Source: Tenrec ecaudatus | Taxonomy: Eukaryota; Chordata; Mammalia; Afrosoricida; Tenrecidae | Length of the DNA: 64,000 nucleotides | Reading direction: 5' to 3' | Assembly: GCF_050624435.1 (NCBI RefSeq) | Contig: NC_134538.1 | Span: forward strand, 115,394,437-115,458,436 | Shown here: piece by piece, positions 11,701 through 25,042 of the stretch | Numbering within the stretch: position 1 is the stretch's first letter | Layout: the number at the start of each line of letters is the position of its first letter | Notes under the pieces: model-generated | Databases searched by the model: none | Told to the model about the DNA's origin: nothing | What the model saw: only the letters and a program-made list of their open reading frames with translations | Position numbers and translations under genes: made by a program

Positions 11701-13092
11701 GTGGCATGCCGTCACAAGCGTAAACTCCAGGGCTGTAACCAATGAAACATAACGCATTAGAACAAGGATTCCATTTGTCTTCAGCGATCCTATCATGGAG
11801 GTGTGCAGACAATGATATGACTTTTTGTTCTTTGATGCCTGATAACTGATCCCTTCGGGACCACATGATCACACAGGCTGTTGTGTTCTTCCATGTGGGC
11901 TTTATTGCTTCTGAGCTAGATGGCCGCTTGTTTATCTTCAAGCCTTTAAGACCCCAGACACTATCTCTTTTGATAGCTGGGCACCATAAGCTCTCTTCAC
12001 CACATTTACTTGTTCACCTGCTTTGGCTTTAGCAGTTGTGTCAGGAGGGTGAGCATCGTAGAGTGCCAATTTAATAAAAGAAAGTATTCATGCATTGAGG
12101 GAGTGCTTGAGTAGAGGCCCAAGGTTCTTCCACCACCTTAATACTAAACCTATAAATATAGACACATAGATCTATTTCCCCATCCTCATATATATATTCG
12201 CATGTACATATCTTTGTCTAGACCTCCATAAACGGGTGCATAAGTAAATGTGGCAAAGAAAGCTGATGATGCCCGGCTATCGAAAGAGATAGTGTCTGGG
12301 TTCTTAAAGGCTGGAAGGTGAACAAGTGGTCATCTAACTCAGAAGCAACAAAGCCCACATGGATGAAGCACACCAGCCTGTGCGATCACAAGGTGCCAAA
12401 GGGACCAGGTATAAGGCATCATGCAAATATATACATACCATAGTGAATGAAGGGGGAAGTGTAGAGTGGAGACCCAAGACCCATTTGTCAGCCACAGGAG
12501 ATCCCCTCATAGAGGGGTTTAGGAGAGGAGATGTGTCAGTCAGGGTGTGAGGTAGTACCGATGAAGAACACAGCTTTCCCCAGATCCTGGATGCTTCCTC
12601 CCCCCCAACTACCATGATCCAAATTCTACCTTGCAGGACTGGATAGGACAGAGCTTGTACACTGGTGCATATGGGAGCTGGAGGCACAGGGAATCCAGGG
12701 TGGACGATACCTTCAGGACCAGGAGTGTGAGGGGCAATGCTGGGAGAGTGGAGGGTGAGTGGGTTGGAAAGGGGGAACTGATTACAAGGATCCACATGTG
12801 ACCTCCTCCCTGGGAGATGGATGGCAGAGAAGGGGGGCAAGGAAGACTCCGGATAGGGCAAGCTATGACAAAATAACAATCTATAAATTATCAAGGGCTC
12901 ATGAGAGAGGGGGTGGGGGGAGGGAGGGGAAAGAAAAGAGGACCTGATGCAAAGGGCTTAAGTGGAGAGCAAATGCTTTGAAAATGATTAGGGCAGAGAA
13001 TGTACGATGTGCTTTATACAATTGATGTATGTATATGTGTGGATTGTGATAAGAGTTGTATGAGCCCCTAATACAATGTAAAAAAAAAAGAA
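11701..13092 (+). repeat. Long LINE 3' UTR copy (L1-like)
   Basis: This is the longest copy of the family in the window. Recognisable blocks shared with other copies are gtgcataagtaaatgtggca with gatgcccggctatcgaaaga (also at 48313-48350), agcaacaaagcccacatgga (also at 48417-48436), a segment on a small list ending accatgatccaaattctacc, and the end attgtgataagagttgtatg followed by agcccctaatacaatg and an A run. It has no ORF2 sequence that I can recognise. The 186-residue minus-strand frame at 12334-12894 lies wholly inside it and is a repeat artefact. Confidence 0.82.
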
Positions 13093-16000
13093 TAGGGATT
13101 CCATTTAATCTCCTCTGTGCGCTGCATGTCCCTGCATCCCCAAGGTGGATGGCACGTAGCAGGTAAGGATAAATGAAACCTCCATTCAAATTTGATCATG
13201 AGTTTATTTTGGGGAAAACATTTGAGTTAAAAATATGGGAAATTTGGAGGGCCTCTGTATTAATTATGTTAAGAATTTGCGTCATTTAAATGAGTATATT
13301 CATTCTATTTTGAAAAAGATGATAATGTACAAAATATTTTATTCTATCTCTTTAGGTATTTAATAATACACATGGTTACTAAAATATATTTAAAATAGGA
13401 GTTGTTACCAATTAAACTAATTTATTTGAATGATATTTCTATATTCTTGTCTGTTTAATATATTAAGAAAAATGTTGAAGATAATAATTTATCTTTATAG
13501 CCTTCAGCTACATAATGTTTTTCTATTAAATCTGATTTACTGTTTCAATTTCCATTCATTCCTATAACATAATTCACTGAGAAGCAGCTTAGAATTATAT
13601 CTTTTCCTCTACATCTTGGAAACACCTATCGCAAACAGAGCATTTGGAGATTGCTTTTATTTGTCACACTTCGACTGAACATTCTTTTCTGCCTGGTAAA
13701 AAGAAATCATGTGGGAGATAAAACTTTAAGTACATGGCTCTTTATAACTTTAAGGGGGGCCAATTAATTAATGAAGAAACTAGGACTGGGTGTGCTAAGA
13801 GAGAATTAAGTGTGGATTAATAATGGATTAACCAGCCTCAAGATTCTAAATGCTTCAGTGGAACTAATGGATGGGTAATCATCAGGGAAAGCTATCGCCC
13901 AGAAACAGCAAAGCAACGGTAGAAATTCCACTCCAATCAGTAGAGGTGGAAAGCCCTGGGAGTGCACGGCCACATCCTACCTATTCCAAACCACCTGGAC
14001 TTAAGAATGTTGAAATCGGAGCATCTTTATCTAGCCCTTATCCAATTCTTAGTCGGTAGGGTGTGACCCCATAAGTGCACTTGAAACACCCATCAGAAAA
14101 GTGTGGAATTCATCTTTATAGTCACAGAGCCAGCCCCTAGTGTTCTACGTGTCTAAGTAACTTAGTGCTAGCTAAGTCAAGATAAGGAACACTTTCCGTT
14201 TGCCTGTCTTGTTTACATAATTTCATAGTCCAAGTATATAAGAAGGTGGTAAATGGTTTCCCATTTCCTTTTCTTTGGGGAACTATTCCACAATTCACAT
14301 AATTTTATTGAGGCTGAAAATTAAGATTTTCACAATTCACTCACCCATGGTTGTGGCCCACCAGACTAATCCATACCATAGACAAAATAATAGACATGGT
14401 AGTCATGTCAGGACAATAAGATTGATAACCCTGAATTATCTGAATGTAGGTGGAGAAAGAGTTGTCCTTGAACTTTGGTTTGTCAAGATACAGACCTGGA
14501 CTGCTGGCCGCTGTTCTTCTCCATTATATTAATGGACCTGACTACAGGTGGCGATAAATCATGATTCTGACTGCAGATATACACAGGAGAGGAGAGAAAG
14601 GGAGCTGGTATTGAGTCACTGATATCACTACCTAAAGCTTTGATTCCTTTGAGTGCAAGAAACATCCCAAGATACTATCAGTGGAAGGAACCCTCAAATT
14701 TTCATTTTTCAAAAAGGCTCAGACCAATAAGAGTTTAGTTTTCATTATCTACAATGAGATAAGAATGATCTACGCTTGATTTCCACTTTCATATTCCCAC
14801 CTGGAACTTTTGTGAGGTCTCCATCATCCTGCTTAGCTTTTGTCAGCCCTCTTTTTGGGTAAGGAAATATCCAGCTGGATTTATTCGTGGGGTCTGAGCA
14901 CGTGGAACTACATTACAGCCGCCCATGTGACAGCAGCCTCATTAAGTGCTTGCATTCCCTGCGTTTGTCATCCAGTAGACACGATGACTACTGACCATAT
15001 TTGAGGGAAGGAACTAATTCTTTCATGAAAATTGAATCAATTTACCACACACTCTTATTTATCACTTTATAAAACATGTTTACTGACTTTTGACAGTGAC
15101 AGCTCAATTTTCCACTATTTACCTTGAGAAATTGGTGCGGCTGGGGGAGTTCAGTTTCCTACCGTGGCTCATATTTTCCTAAATCAATAACCTTTAGCAA
15201 GAAAGCAAGGTCCTATACAGACGAAAATAAATATATTGGTGAAGCCATTGGTGCATACAATTTTAGAACAGGTTGCTATTCGTAAGGAGCATATGAAATT
15301 ACATTCCTCTGTGGGAGAAGAGAAGCGGCTATATTTCCTTTTATCAAGTAGGACCCTTCCTAGTCTTTGATCATTTAAAGAGCTGCTCCTTCTGGCACTT
15401 ACAAAATTCTCCAGTTACTATTTACACCCCTTTGCTGCGTCCCAACGAGTGCTATGTGACTGATTTCAAACACTCTTCAAAATGATAGCCCTTAGTGAGG
15501 CAAAACAGGTCACCTGAATACTCTTCTCATCTCAGTCTTTGGAAGGGCTTTGCAAAAGCTTAAATTTCTTATAACCTAGACAGTATTTACTTCTCCACTC
15601 TGCAATTTTTCCCACATACTTATATTCTCCACAGTATTTGTAAATTAAAAGATTTTGGTAGAAAAGACTAATCACTGCATTTTTATTTGAATATTATTAA
15701 ATTTTCTGTAAATTGATAAAATGACCATGTTATTTTTTAAAATATTATTCTTTTTGAGTTTTCTGGGAGAAAGTACTAATGAGCAAAGGCGATGAGAAAT
15801 AATCTCACTCAAATTCCTCTGTAAATATTGAGGATATATCTGATTCTGAGAAAACTTTTGAGTAAAAGTGCTAGCCTAGCTCAAGAAGTCATTGGAATTA
15901 TTGACTTGTGCTCCCAGCTGAGATCAATCCCTCGCACATTTGATGATGAAATATTGAAACTAAAACTACCTATAGCAATTCAGTGATTAAATAGGAATAT

Positions 16001-17387
16001 ATCACATGTATATTTCAGAGGGCTTACTATTAGAATGCAGTTGTAAGGTTAATTCTTCAATAATTGGAAAGATATAAGCATGTTTTAGACATTTTAATAT
16101 ACTTCTTAAATATTTAAATATATTTCATTATATATATTATATATATATATATATGGCTCTTTAAATCAGGGAGGGTAGAATGTCCCAAATCCCTGTTCCA
16201 GGTTGTTGACTCCCGAGATAGTAGGAGCAGGTGAACACAAAACCTGCAGGTCAGGTTGTTCATGTCCCAAGAACCTGAGGTACGGTGGAATGAGAGAGAG
16301 AGAGAGAGAAACTGGTTCCAACTTGTTGGCTGTTCACACCAGATCGCAGAGTGGAGGATTACATATACAGTCCCTGCTAAATTACTAAGGATCGTACGGT
16401 AGCCAACTTTATACACAATATTAATCATTACAAGCAGGAGCGATGCTCTCAATTGTTTTTTATTTTCATTTGTGTGCATAGTGCATATAATACACATTAC
16501 ATGCATTCTTGTAAATATAAAACTATTTACATATAGGATAGGAACTTAAACTTATATTAGTTCTGACCACCTAGTATCAATTCCCTTTCTTTGTCTTTAC
16601 TGCCTGCCCAGGAAAGAGCATCCTTACATGCTGGCAGAGGCACATGGAGAGGGCATCAGCTTACAGGGCTGACCCATTGGCAGGGTGTTAGGAGGCAACA
16701 CAGGGTCCTGCCCTGCTTACCTCTGAAGAATTATTTTAAAAAGCAGTTTAATAAAGATGTCTTTTTATTGAGATAGTAAGTACAGTCACTTGCTGTCATA
16801 GTCTGCTATGATCCTTCTGAAATAACATGAAAGGGCTTTTGAAAGGATGCAAACTACCACAAGAGAAGGCAGGAGACAATTGTAGCTCCATTGTGGCCTC
16901 TGAGTGACATGGATGAAGGGGGCGATTGGACTGAAATGGGAAGCTCAAATCCTAAACCTACAAAGGGGAGAATCAGGAAACAGCCTGATAATTACACAGA
17001 ATCTCCCCCCTCACCCCCCCCTCCCATACACCCATATTCCAAGCTTTGGGAAGGAGAAGGTCTAAGTTCCTATGAAAATGAGGAAGAGGGAGGGAGGGAG
17101 GGAGCTGGTGAGTTCCCTGAGACTGCTGGCGCAAATTACCTTAAACTGGGTGCCTTACAGAACATGGTTCCAGAGACAAGAGGACCACAAGGAAAGGTGT
17201 TGGCAGGTTTGGTTTCTTCTGGGAGCATCAGCGCTATGACTCTATCCTAGTTTATGATGGTTGTTGGCAATCTTTCATATTCCTTGGCTTGTAGATGAAC
17301 CACTTCAATCTCTGTCTTGTTTTCTTATGACCTCCCACTGCCTGCATGTCTGTGTCTCAAATAACCTTCTCCTTTCTAATGTAAAGA
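13093..17387. other. Mostly unique intronic sequence, no gene seen
   Basis: AT-rich sequence. A TA-rich microsatellite lies at about 16127-16154 and a GA run at about 16291-16310. A C-rich, purine-rich block lies at about 17007-17105. Open frames here, for example 119 codons at 16891-17250, show low-complexity composition and resemble no family I know. Confidence 0.5.
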
Positions 17388-17585
17388 GGAGTTCTGATAG
17401 CATAATGATTCAAGTGCTTGCCTGCTAACCAAAACAGCAGTGATTCAAACCTATCCCCTGCTCTGCAGGAGAGAGATGAGGTAGTCTGCTTCTGTGGATT
17501 TCAGCCTTCAAAGCCCTGTGGGGGCCGTTCTACTCTGTCCTACAGGGTTGTTATGAGTCAGAGTTTTCTGAGAGCAATGTCTTTG
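17388..17585 (+). repeat. AfroSINE-type SINE
   Basis: The head tctgatagcataatgattca, the body gagagagatgaggtagtctg and the tail gttgttatgagtcagagttt are in the right order for a plus-strand copy. Confidence 0.83.
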
Positions 17586-20105
17586 TTCTGTTTGTCTGTT
17601 TTTTTGTTTCTATGAAGACTTCTGCCACTAAATCTAAAGTATATTCTCAACCAAGATGATCTCATCTCAAGATTCATAAATTATTTGTACCTGTAAAGAC
17701 ATAATTTCTAAATAAGGTTCCATGGGTAAGATTTGAACATATCAAGTCAATCCACTACAAAGTGTCAGGGAACTTTGTTTAAAAATCTCTGTAAGAAGAT
17801 GCTCAGATCTTCTACTTCATGTAGCCGAACTGCACTTTTGCCTGAAGCATAAGAATAAAAGCTAAATATTAAGAACAGCGCTTTGCTGAGTCTGGTGGGT
17901 GCGATTTGTAACATTTGCTGGCTTCTGGTGTATAAATTCTACCTCTGAGGCTGACTGCAAACTACCAGTGTGATGTCTGTGAATACCATCGGCCCTTCGG
18001 ATCAGGTTGTGTCCGCTGAGTCTACCATCTTCCCCTAAATTCTCGGAATATTGGCAGCACCCCAGGGACATCATTGGAATATTTCCTAAGGTGCATCTGT
18101 ATCATCTAAAGAACTCTGCTGATATTTCATGTCTTCAAATAAATAAAAAGAGACCCGCCCTTTGTTTAGTAAGCACGACTACTGACAAACCCTACCCCGT
18201 GCGATAGGTTTTCCACTTGTACACCTCCCATCTTACAAGGCTGATCCCAAGCTTCTAGTATGAAATATAAAGACCAAAATGGGGGAAAACACTTAACATA
18301 CAGAACCTGGGGGAACTGGAAAGGCATTCTTTTTTATAAAATGAATAGAGGATAATCTCTTACGAGAAAGTTTCATAAAGGTTAGAAATGCTACATCTAT
18401 GAAACAAGAAGGCTGTGTTACTTTTAAAAAGCAGAAAATACAACCCCTCAGGACTAGAAGGTAACAGGAATAAAATATCCAAAGAAGTTTTTAAAAAAAG
18501 CTAAAGTTCAGCAATTAGCCCATAAGTTGAAGGAGAAAGGAGGCAGGGAAAATCTAAAACAAATTTAGTTCTAGATTTAGAGACCCGGCACAATGTATTA
18601 AAAACAAATCCAGAACAAAACAGATCATCATGCATTTTCGGACAAAGGGGCAAAATAGAATTACCTGTGACATTCCAGAGAAAATAAAAGAAGTTATATG
18701 TTTATGATGGGTCAGTTAGCTCTGTGCTCATCTTTTCAACCCTAAAAACCAGGAAGCCACAGATAAATAACTCCAAATTTCAGAAGCAAAGTCATTTCCA
18801 ATGTTGAATTTCATAGCCCAAATATCAATAAATTTAGAGTGAACTAAAAAAGTTACCTTGATGCACTATTTTTAGCAAGCTGCTGGAAGATGTACCACCA
18901 AAATGGAGAGTTAGCTGTAAAATAGTTAGATCCAAGAAGAAAGAATCCAGGTCAGATAGTAATAAAAGATTGCCCTAAATTACGGCACGATGGGCGATTT
19001 CAGGAGGCGAGGAAGCACTAACAAAGGGTGACCTCTCCCTGTTCTTGCAGGGCAGTGGCTCCAGAGAGCTTGCTTCAAATGATGAACCTGAAACACTGGT
19101 AGAAGTTTTGAAGTTGAATTATTGAAAACCAAGCCCATGGAAAACAATGAGAGAAAAAGAACTGTTAAACGCAAGGATGACAAGAATAGCAAGTCAGAAA
19201 GCACATTCATAGTATCTTCTATTTTTTTTCAAAGACGAACTTAAAAGAATCCATGCTATGTTAACCTAGGAGCCCATCGTTCTGTACAAGATGGAATGAA
19301 TAAATCCATAAAACACACCACCTGCTTCTAGGCATGTGCTGCAGTCTGTGCGGAACTGTGCTCTCCACATTCCTGGAAGTGCTGATTTGGGGAGTAGCGA
19401 AACAACCTAGCCTTTCTTTTTTGTTTAACTAACATCTCAAAGATATATGAACATTTTTCTCAGCTTTGCAAAGCACAGGTGCGAGTTTCCTAGAGATTTC
19501 ATTTCACTCTGCCGGGGAAGGTTGGGGAATGTACTTTCATCTAAAATGCCTGAGGCAATTTAGTTCAATATTAATGCACTGAATGTATTAATTCATCTAA
19601 ATTTTCTTTAGATATTACTTATATGTTAAATGGGAAGTAATACTATTGTTAGAAAAATTACTAGCTAAGTGTAAATTAGAATTGTCATTTTTTGCTCAAA
19701 GTCATATTTTATGAGAGCACTTCAAGAAGCTTATGGAAAAATGGAATTTAATGATATTGAAACTTTTCCATGAACATTTTAAAGACTCCTCATACTAATA
19801 ATATTATTTTATGTAGTCTAGGTATACTAAATATCATTACTTTAATACATATAGAAAATAAGCTAGCTCTAGAATTCATTGGCATGATTAAACAAATACA
19901 GTGGCTCTCTTTATGGAAAACTTTGAAAGAGATATTAAAGATTTTTTTTTCTTTTCCCAAAAGGAAAGTATCTGAACCACTGCATGTTTTTAAAAATCAC
20001 ATATTTATGAATTCAATAATCAGTTACTAGATGCCTTGTAGGTATCAGGCAATGGGCATGTGAGAATAAGACCTAACCTTGCCCTAGTGAGTGAGTCGTT
20101 ACCTT
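17586..20105. other. Unique intronic sequence, no gene seen
   Basis: No exon, RNA gene or clear repeat seen, other than a possible L2 fragment at about 19995-20095 (resembling tcagttactagatgccttgt). Open frames are short. Confidence 0.45.
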
Positions 20106-20300
20106 AACACAGGATCCCTGGCCACACAGTGGTTGTGTGCTCAGCTGCTAAGCAGAAGGCAATAGTTGAACCCACCAGCCAGCTGCTCAGGCGGAAAACG
20201 ATGCAGCCATCTGCTCTTGAAATATTACAGCCTCGACAAGCCTGGGGAGCATTTGACTGCTTGCTACTGTTTGCTATATGTTTACTATGAGTTGGAAAAA
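20106..20300 (+). repeat. AfroSINE-type SINE
   Basis: It begins acacaggatccctggccaca with cagtggttgtgtgctcagct, carries the body gaacccaccagccagctgct, and ends tgtttactatgagttgg. It is diverged in the middle. Confidence 0.78.
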
Positions 20301-21454
20301 AAAATGACAGCAATGGGTTTGGTTTCGTTTCATTTTAAAAAGATAAAAATATTATTTTCTGTATTTTGAGAAAATGTATTTGAAATCATGGATGCCATTT
20401 GGGGAGATTAACATGGAACGACATATAATGGGTGACAGCTTAATAATACCATGATTTGTGGGAAGTCTCAGGAGGCAAAATCGACAAAGGAGACAGTGGG
20501 GAGCCAGAAGGGGGAAGAGCACCTGGGAAGCTCAAGGAACGACCAGGGAGGACAGAGTGGGAGAGGGCAGACTAGCTAGAGGTGTCAAAAGACACACATT
20601 TTGTACAATGACAAGAGGATTAGCATTGGGTTGTTTGAATACCTGCTTGAATGCACCTTCCATGGGCTGGGAGGGTTGAAAGACAGGTATGATAAAAATA
20701 CCTTTTCATAATAGAAGTTGCTACTTTAACAAAACAAGACAAAAATCCTCTTCCACTCCCACAGACACCCTACCCTTGGCCTCTTTCTTGACAGCTATGT
20801 CTTTCTTCTCCCTGGGTTAACTAACAGCTCTCTCAGAGGACCACTCTCTTGGCTGTGCCCGTCACAAGTGGAAACTGGGCTCTCTCCAACTCAGTGCAGA
20901 GCTTGGGCAGATGGAGGGCAGAACCTTGGTACTTAATACTACCAGAAATAAAAATGAACAAGAGGCAGAATCATATCCCACTGAACACGTAATGTGTCGT
21001 GGCACTGAACTGAAGATTCTGGGGCTTGTTCTCCCTGGGCTACTTCCTCTGGCTCATTTTACACTACCAACTGCCAACATACTGTACCTATCCTTGGGTA
21101 GTTCTTTGCTTTATGCACGTGTTGCTTTAGGCTGTGCTGTTTAGTCTCTGTAGGTAGTGGATAAAACTGTAGCACCTTCCAGATATGTCTGTTAATCTTG
21201 GATCTTGTGCTTAAGAGGATTGTTAAAGATAACAGGAATGCTAGGAAAAAAGTGGAAAACCCGGTGAGACTTGCTGTCTTGATGTGGTTGAGTAAAATGA
21301 AAGGGGAAGCAATTCTGGGTGACACCATGAACAAAGAATTCTCATTGCTTTTGAGTCAAAAGCCTGCTCTCTCCTATAAAGCTGGTAGTAAATTGGAAAT
21401 GGTAACCCTTCTGTTAGCAGCCAAATGCATAATTCAGTACATCACCAGGGCCCC

Positions 21455-21590
21455 TTTTGAACCAAAGAATCCAAACTCATTGCCATCAAGTCGATGCCAA
21501 CTCATAGTGACCCTATAGGACAGGTTAGATCTGCACCTGTGAGTTCACCAGACTGTAACTCAGTGGCTGGGCAGCTCCCCAGTGTGAAAT
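21455..21590 (-). repeat. AfroSINE-type SINE fragment
   Basis: ccaaactcattgccatcaag then tcgatgccaactcatagtga and ccctataggacaggttagat is the reverse complement of the family tail. The head part is degraded. Confidence 0.8.
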
Positions 21591-22187
21591 TACAAATTTA
21601 CATTCCTTCCTCCTTTGGAACATTCATCAGCACCCCAGCATATCCTTTCCAAGGAATGGGAAGTGCACATTCCAACCATAGGTCTAAGTTTTCAATGAAA
21701 ATAAGCTTGCAGTATGTATTTATTCATTTCATAAGACTCATTATACTTTTGGTGAAATACTGCATTTTTTATTCCCCATGGTTGTTACTTCAGTAAATAA
21801 ACATATAACAACGAGACAAAGTGCAAACAACCAGAGGGTGACATGCTGCCGTTCATTGAAGTTTTGTGTCATAGCCCAAATTCCTGAGGCATTATGAGTG
21901 AATTATGCAACTCCTGAATGTGTTCAAAGGGCTGAAAGGATTGTTGGAGCAATCGTTGCAAGTTCAGCAGAATCAGAAAGGGGTTTTTATGTCCCGAGAG
22001 GTCACTGGTTCTAGTACATCATGAACAATGACTGTTGTCCAAGTGGCCTGCCTCGAAAGGAATGGGGTTCTACTCCCACAGTGAAAAGATGATGACGAAT
22101 GACCTGCAAGGCCTCTAATGCCGGGATAAACATGAAGAATGTTGCAAGTGAGGACTCCGATCCGGAAGCAATAGGGGAATATCTTAT

Positions 22188-22680
22188 TGGGCAGTTACAT
22201 AATCTCCTGTCAACTTGTGAAGGGGTGGAATCTAGCCTGTCAGTCAGTTCATAGCCAAGGAGGCTTCTGGGTGGGCATGGCCTTCTCCTGAGTACTCTTG
22301 GAACTCCTGTCTTCCTCCCTGGAGGTGGGACACATACTCTGCTTGATATCCCTGTTGACAAGCTACATGGAGCTATGTTGATGGAGCCAGAGCCCTGGAG
22401 CTGAAGGAGCCACCTGGAGACCCACGCCAGCTCTAGATGCTTCCACCACCACTGAATCCACAAGATGTGCCACCCACTAGCCTGTGATCTTCCTGCACTG
22501 CATGTGAAGTCTGAAGAGGAATTTATAGACTGGTATTAGATATATGGGCTAATATTGGACTTATGGACTTGATCTGGACTGGGCTAGAATGTTTTCTTAA
22601 TATACAATTACTCTGATATAAAACTCTTACACATATTAGTGTCTCTTGATTTGTTTCTCTAGTCAACCCAGACTAACAAA
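22188..22680 (+). mobile_element. Solo LTR of the ERV-L (MLT2-like) group
   Basis: The left end begins tgggcagttacataatctcc and the right end contains ttgtttctctagtcaaccca followed by gactaaca. These are the mirror of the minus-strand LTR at 29797-30306, whose ends read gtaactaccaca and tgtattagtctgggt. A 5-base direct repeat, cttat, flanks the interval (22183-22187 and 22681-22685). If those are the true ends, the right end has lost the canonical CA, so the exact boundary is uncertain. No internal retroviral sequence adjoins, so this is a solo LTR. A 150-residue minus-strand frame at 22011-22463 crosses it and is not a gene. Confidence 0.78.
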
Positions 22681-23025
22681 CTTATATAACAATTTTATTG
22701 TTTTTGTCAGTTACTTAATATCTTTTCATTAATATTTTAAAATTCTTATAATATTATCTAGTTTTGTGTACCCGTTTTTTTGTTCTTATTTAAAATTAAC
22801 TATATGAAATAATAAGCTCTCAGTACTATATATATATTTATTTATATATTTATATCCCATATATAAAAAATCTAAAATAATCATCAGTGCTGTGAACTGA
22901 TTGTTATATTATTTAATCCTACCACTGACTATGCCACCAGGACTCCTTTTAAACCAAAGAACAGAGAACTTTCAAAGTGGGAACATTGTATTGAATTACC
23001 GTAAGAACAGACAGCTACTAGAACA

Positions 23026-23218
23026 GTGGTTCTCAACCTTCCTCCTGCCAGGACCCTTTCATACGGTTCCTCATGTTTGTGGTGACCCCCCCAACTATGA
23101 AATTATATTCATTGCTACTTCAGAACTGTAATTTTGCTACTGTTATGAATCAGGCGACTCCTGTGAAAGGGTCATTTGACCCTCAAAGGGGTCGCGACCC
23201 ACAGGTTGAGAACTGCTG
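23026..23218 (-). mobile_element. SPIN hAT non-autonomous element, short form
   Basis: The left end is cagtggttctcaacct and the right end ggttgagaactgctg, imperfect terminal inverted repeats. The flanking 8-base duplication is tactagaa on the left and tactagag on the right. The right part contains ggggtcgcgacccacaggtt, the hallmark of the family, so I write it as the reverse orientation. At 193 bp it is a deletion derivative lacking the transposase gene. SPIN belongs to the hAT superfamily, and its 8-bp duplications fit. Confidence 0.95.
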
Positions 23219-23894
23219 TACTAGAGGGACACGCTAAAAGATAGCTAAAGATGGACACCCACTAAAAGGATCACACTTTCTCACACTTTTGCATAAACAC
23301 GTTTATAAAAATTTTATAGAGCCCATCGGTCTAATTCTTTGCCCTGGGTTCCAGTATTGGATTAAATATTTGGTAATCTTAATAAAGGGACCACATGCTT
23401 GTAACTCTTATCCAAACGTGTCTTTGTTTCCTTCGGTAAAAGTAAAACAAAATTCCAGAAAGGGTGATTTTTTATTTTCCCTTTTCCATTGGATCACTTT
23501 CCAAGCTAATGAATGGGAATGAAACTTCTTAGTCGTAATGCCAGGCCTTTTTCTTATGCTCAATATTATAAACTGCTTCCAAAAGAATTGTGGAGCACAA
23601 TGGAATTGAATTGTGCCCAAAGTTGCCCTCTGACCTTTTTAAGTTGAACCTACATGTTGCCAATTGGTCTTGATGGAAGTGTTCTTTCTAGGCTTAAGTC
23701 AGAAACTACATCGTGGCAAAGGGCTTGCTTCCAAGGCTCCGTAGGAAGGACGGTGGTTTGAAACCTAAGTGTTCACTGGCAGAAAAGGCCACAAAGCCCC
23801 ATTTAAAACTTCCACCGAAATGCTTCACATCTAGACTTAGGGTTCTTGTTTTTCATTTTAGTCTTGGGACCAAGAAGTCCGTGTGTTGCTGTCA
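23219..23894. other. Intronic sequence, weak SINE-like traces
   Basis: A weak match to the SINE head may lie around 23705-23780 (catcgtggcaaagggcttgc). It is too diverged to call. No gene seen. Confidence 0.35.
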
Positions 23895-24010
23895 GTTAAG
23901 TCTCGGACTGCCCAGGGCCAGGGCAGCGTTTCAAGCCTACCAGCAGCACCTCGGGAGAGGAGGTTGTCGCTCTCATACAGCTTTGCGGTCTGGAGAAACC
24001 CCATCGAGGG
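23895..24010 (+). repeat. AfroSINE-type SINE, partial
   Basis: Diverged body with cctaccagcagcacctcggg followed by agaggaggttgtcgctctca. It is adjacent to a second partial copy at about 24068-24170. Confidence 0.5.
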
Positions 24011-24067
24011 TCACTAGACCCAGAAAGGGCTCCTGGCAGTCGGTTGGCTTTAGGGATCCTTGGGTGT

Positions 24068-24175
24068 TAACAGGCGCCCTGGGGGCGGAGCGGCTAAGCT
24101 TGCACTGTAGTCCAGGGTCCCAGATGGAAACCACCCACTGATTTGCAGAGAAACAAAGGTCGTTCTGCTCCCATA
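24068..24175 (+). repeat. AfroSINE-type SINE, partial
   Basis: ggcgccctgggggcggagcg then gctaagcttgcactgtagtc resembles the SINE head, followed by a degraded body. Confidence 0.5.
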
Positions 24176-24837
24176 AGCAAACACATGGGAGCAGCTCTCC
24201 CCTACCCAACAGGGCGCTATGGACGGCGGTAATCCTGATCCTAGATCTTAAAGTAAAAATCACTGGAATGCCCATGTGGTCTCTGCAACAGGGACCAGAA
24301 TATACTTGAGTCTAAGCTGACCCGAATATCAGCCAAGGCACCTAATTTTACCACAGAAACTGCATAAATATTGTGCTGAAAAACTCGGCTTATACACGGG
24401 TATATATGCTAACCGCAGTGAAAACAACAAAACAACAAAAGAAAAATTCTATTACAGGGCACACTGCAGAAAAGAGTTAGCCATGTGGCTGACGTCGCCT
24501 TCCCCCCACTGCCTAGGGCCCCCTGCCGTCAGAACTCAAGCAGAGCAAGGCAGGTTGGTCTGGGTGCTGGCAGCCACACTCCCGCGGATTCTTGATGGTG
24601 GGTGCCTTGAATTGACCAGCTGTAAGGAAACGTGTGACATTGCTGGGATAAACGTGAGCGAAACTTAAATTTGAGTAACTCTGTCTTAGACACAAAAAGA
24701 ACCTTTTTCTCTTATCTACCTCTTTAAGCAGTATCTAAATTGCTAAAATTGCATCTTTTTAAATAAAATATAGTCTGACAATGTAGGACTCATGATAAAA
24801 GTGGATCTTATTTGTACACAGCTTTTTCACCCCCGAG

Positions 24838-25042
24838 AGGAGCTCTGACAGGGTAGCTGTTGCTTACACCCAGAGCTGCTACCTAAAAAACCAGAAATTC
24901 TCAACCACCAGCAGCTCCAAGGGAGAAAGATGGGGCTTTGTACTCCAGGAAAGAGTTAGAGTCTCAGAAACCCACAGAGGCAGTTCTGCCCTGCCCTAGA
25001 GTGTCAATTTGGATCAGAATCGACTCACTGGCAATAAGGTTT
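24838..25042 (+). repeat. AfroSINE-type SINE
   Basis: The body ccaccagcagctccaaggga, the segment tctcagaaacccacagaggc and the tail ggatcagaatcgactcactg are well preserved. It is followed by a GTTT-rich tract at about 25046-25066. Confidence 0.85.

Noticed and set aside
12334..12894. A 186-codon minus-strand open frame
   Set aside because: It lies wholly in the LINE 3' UTR copy, where GC-rich reverse sequence happens to be open.
22011..22463. A 150-codon minus-strand open frame
   Set aside because: It overlaps the solo LTR and has no family resemblance.
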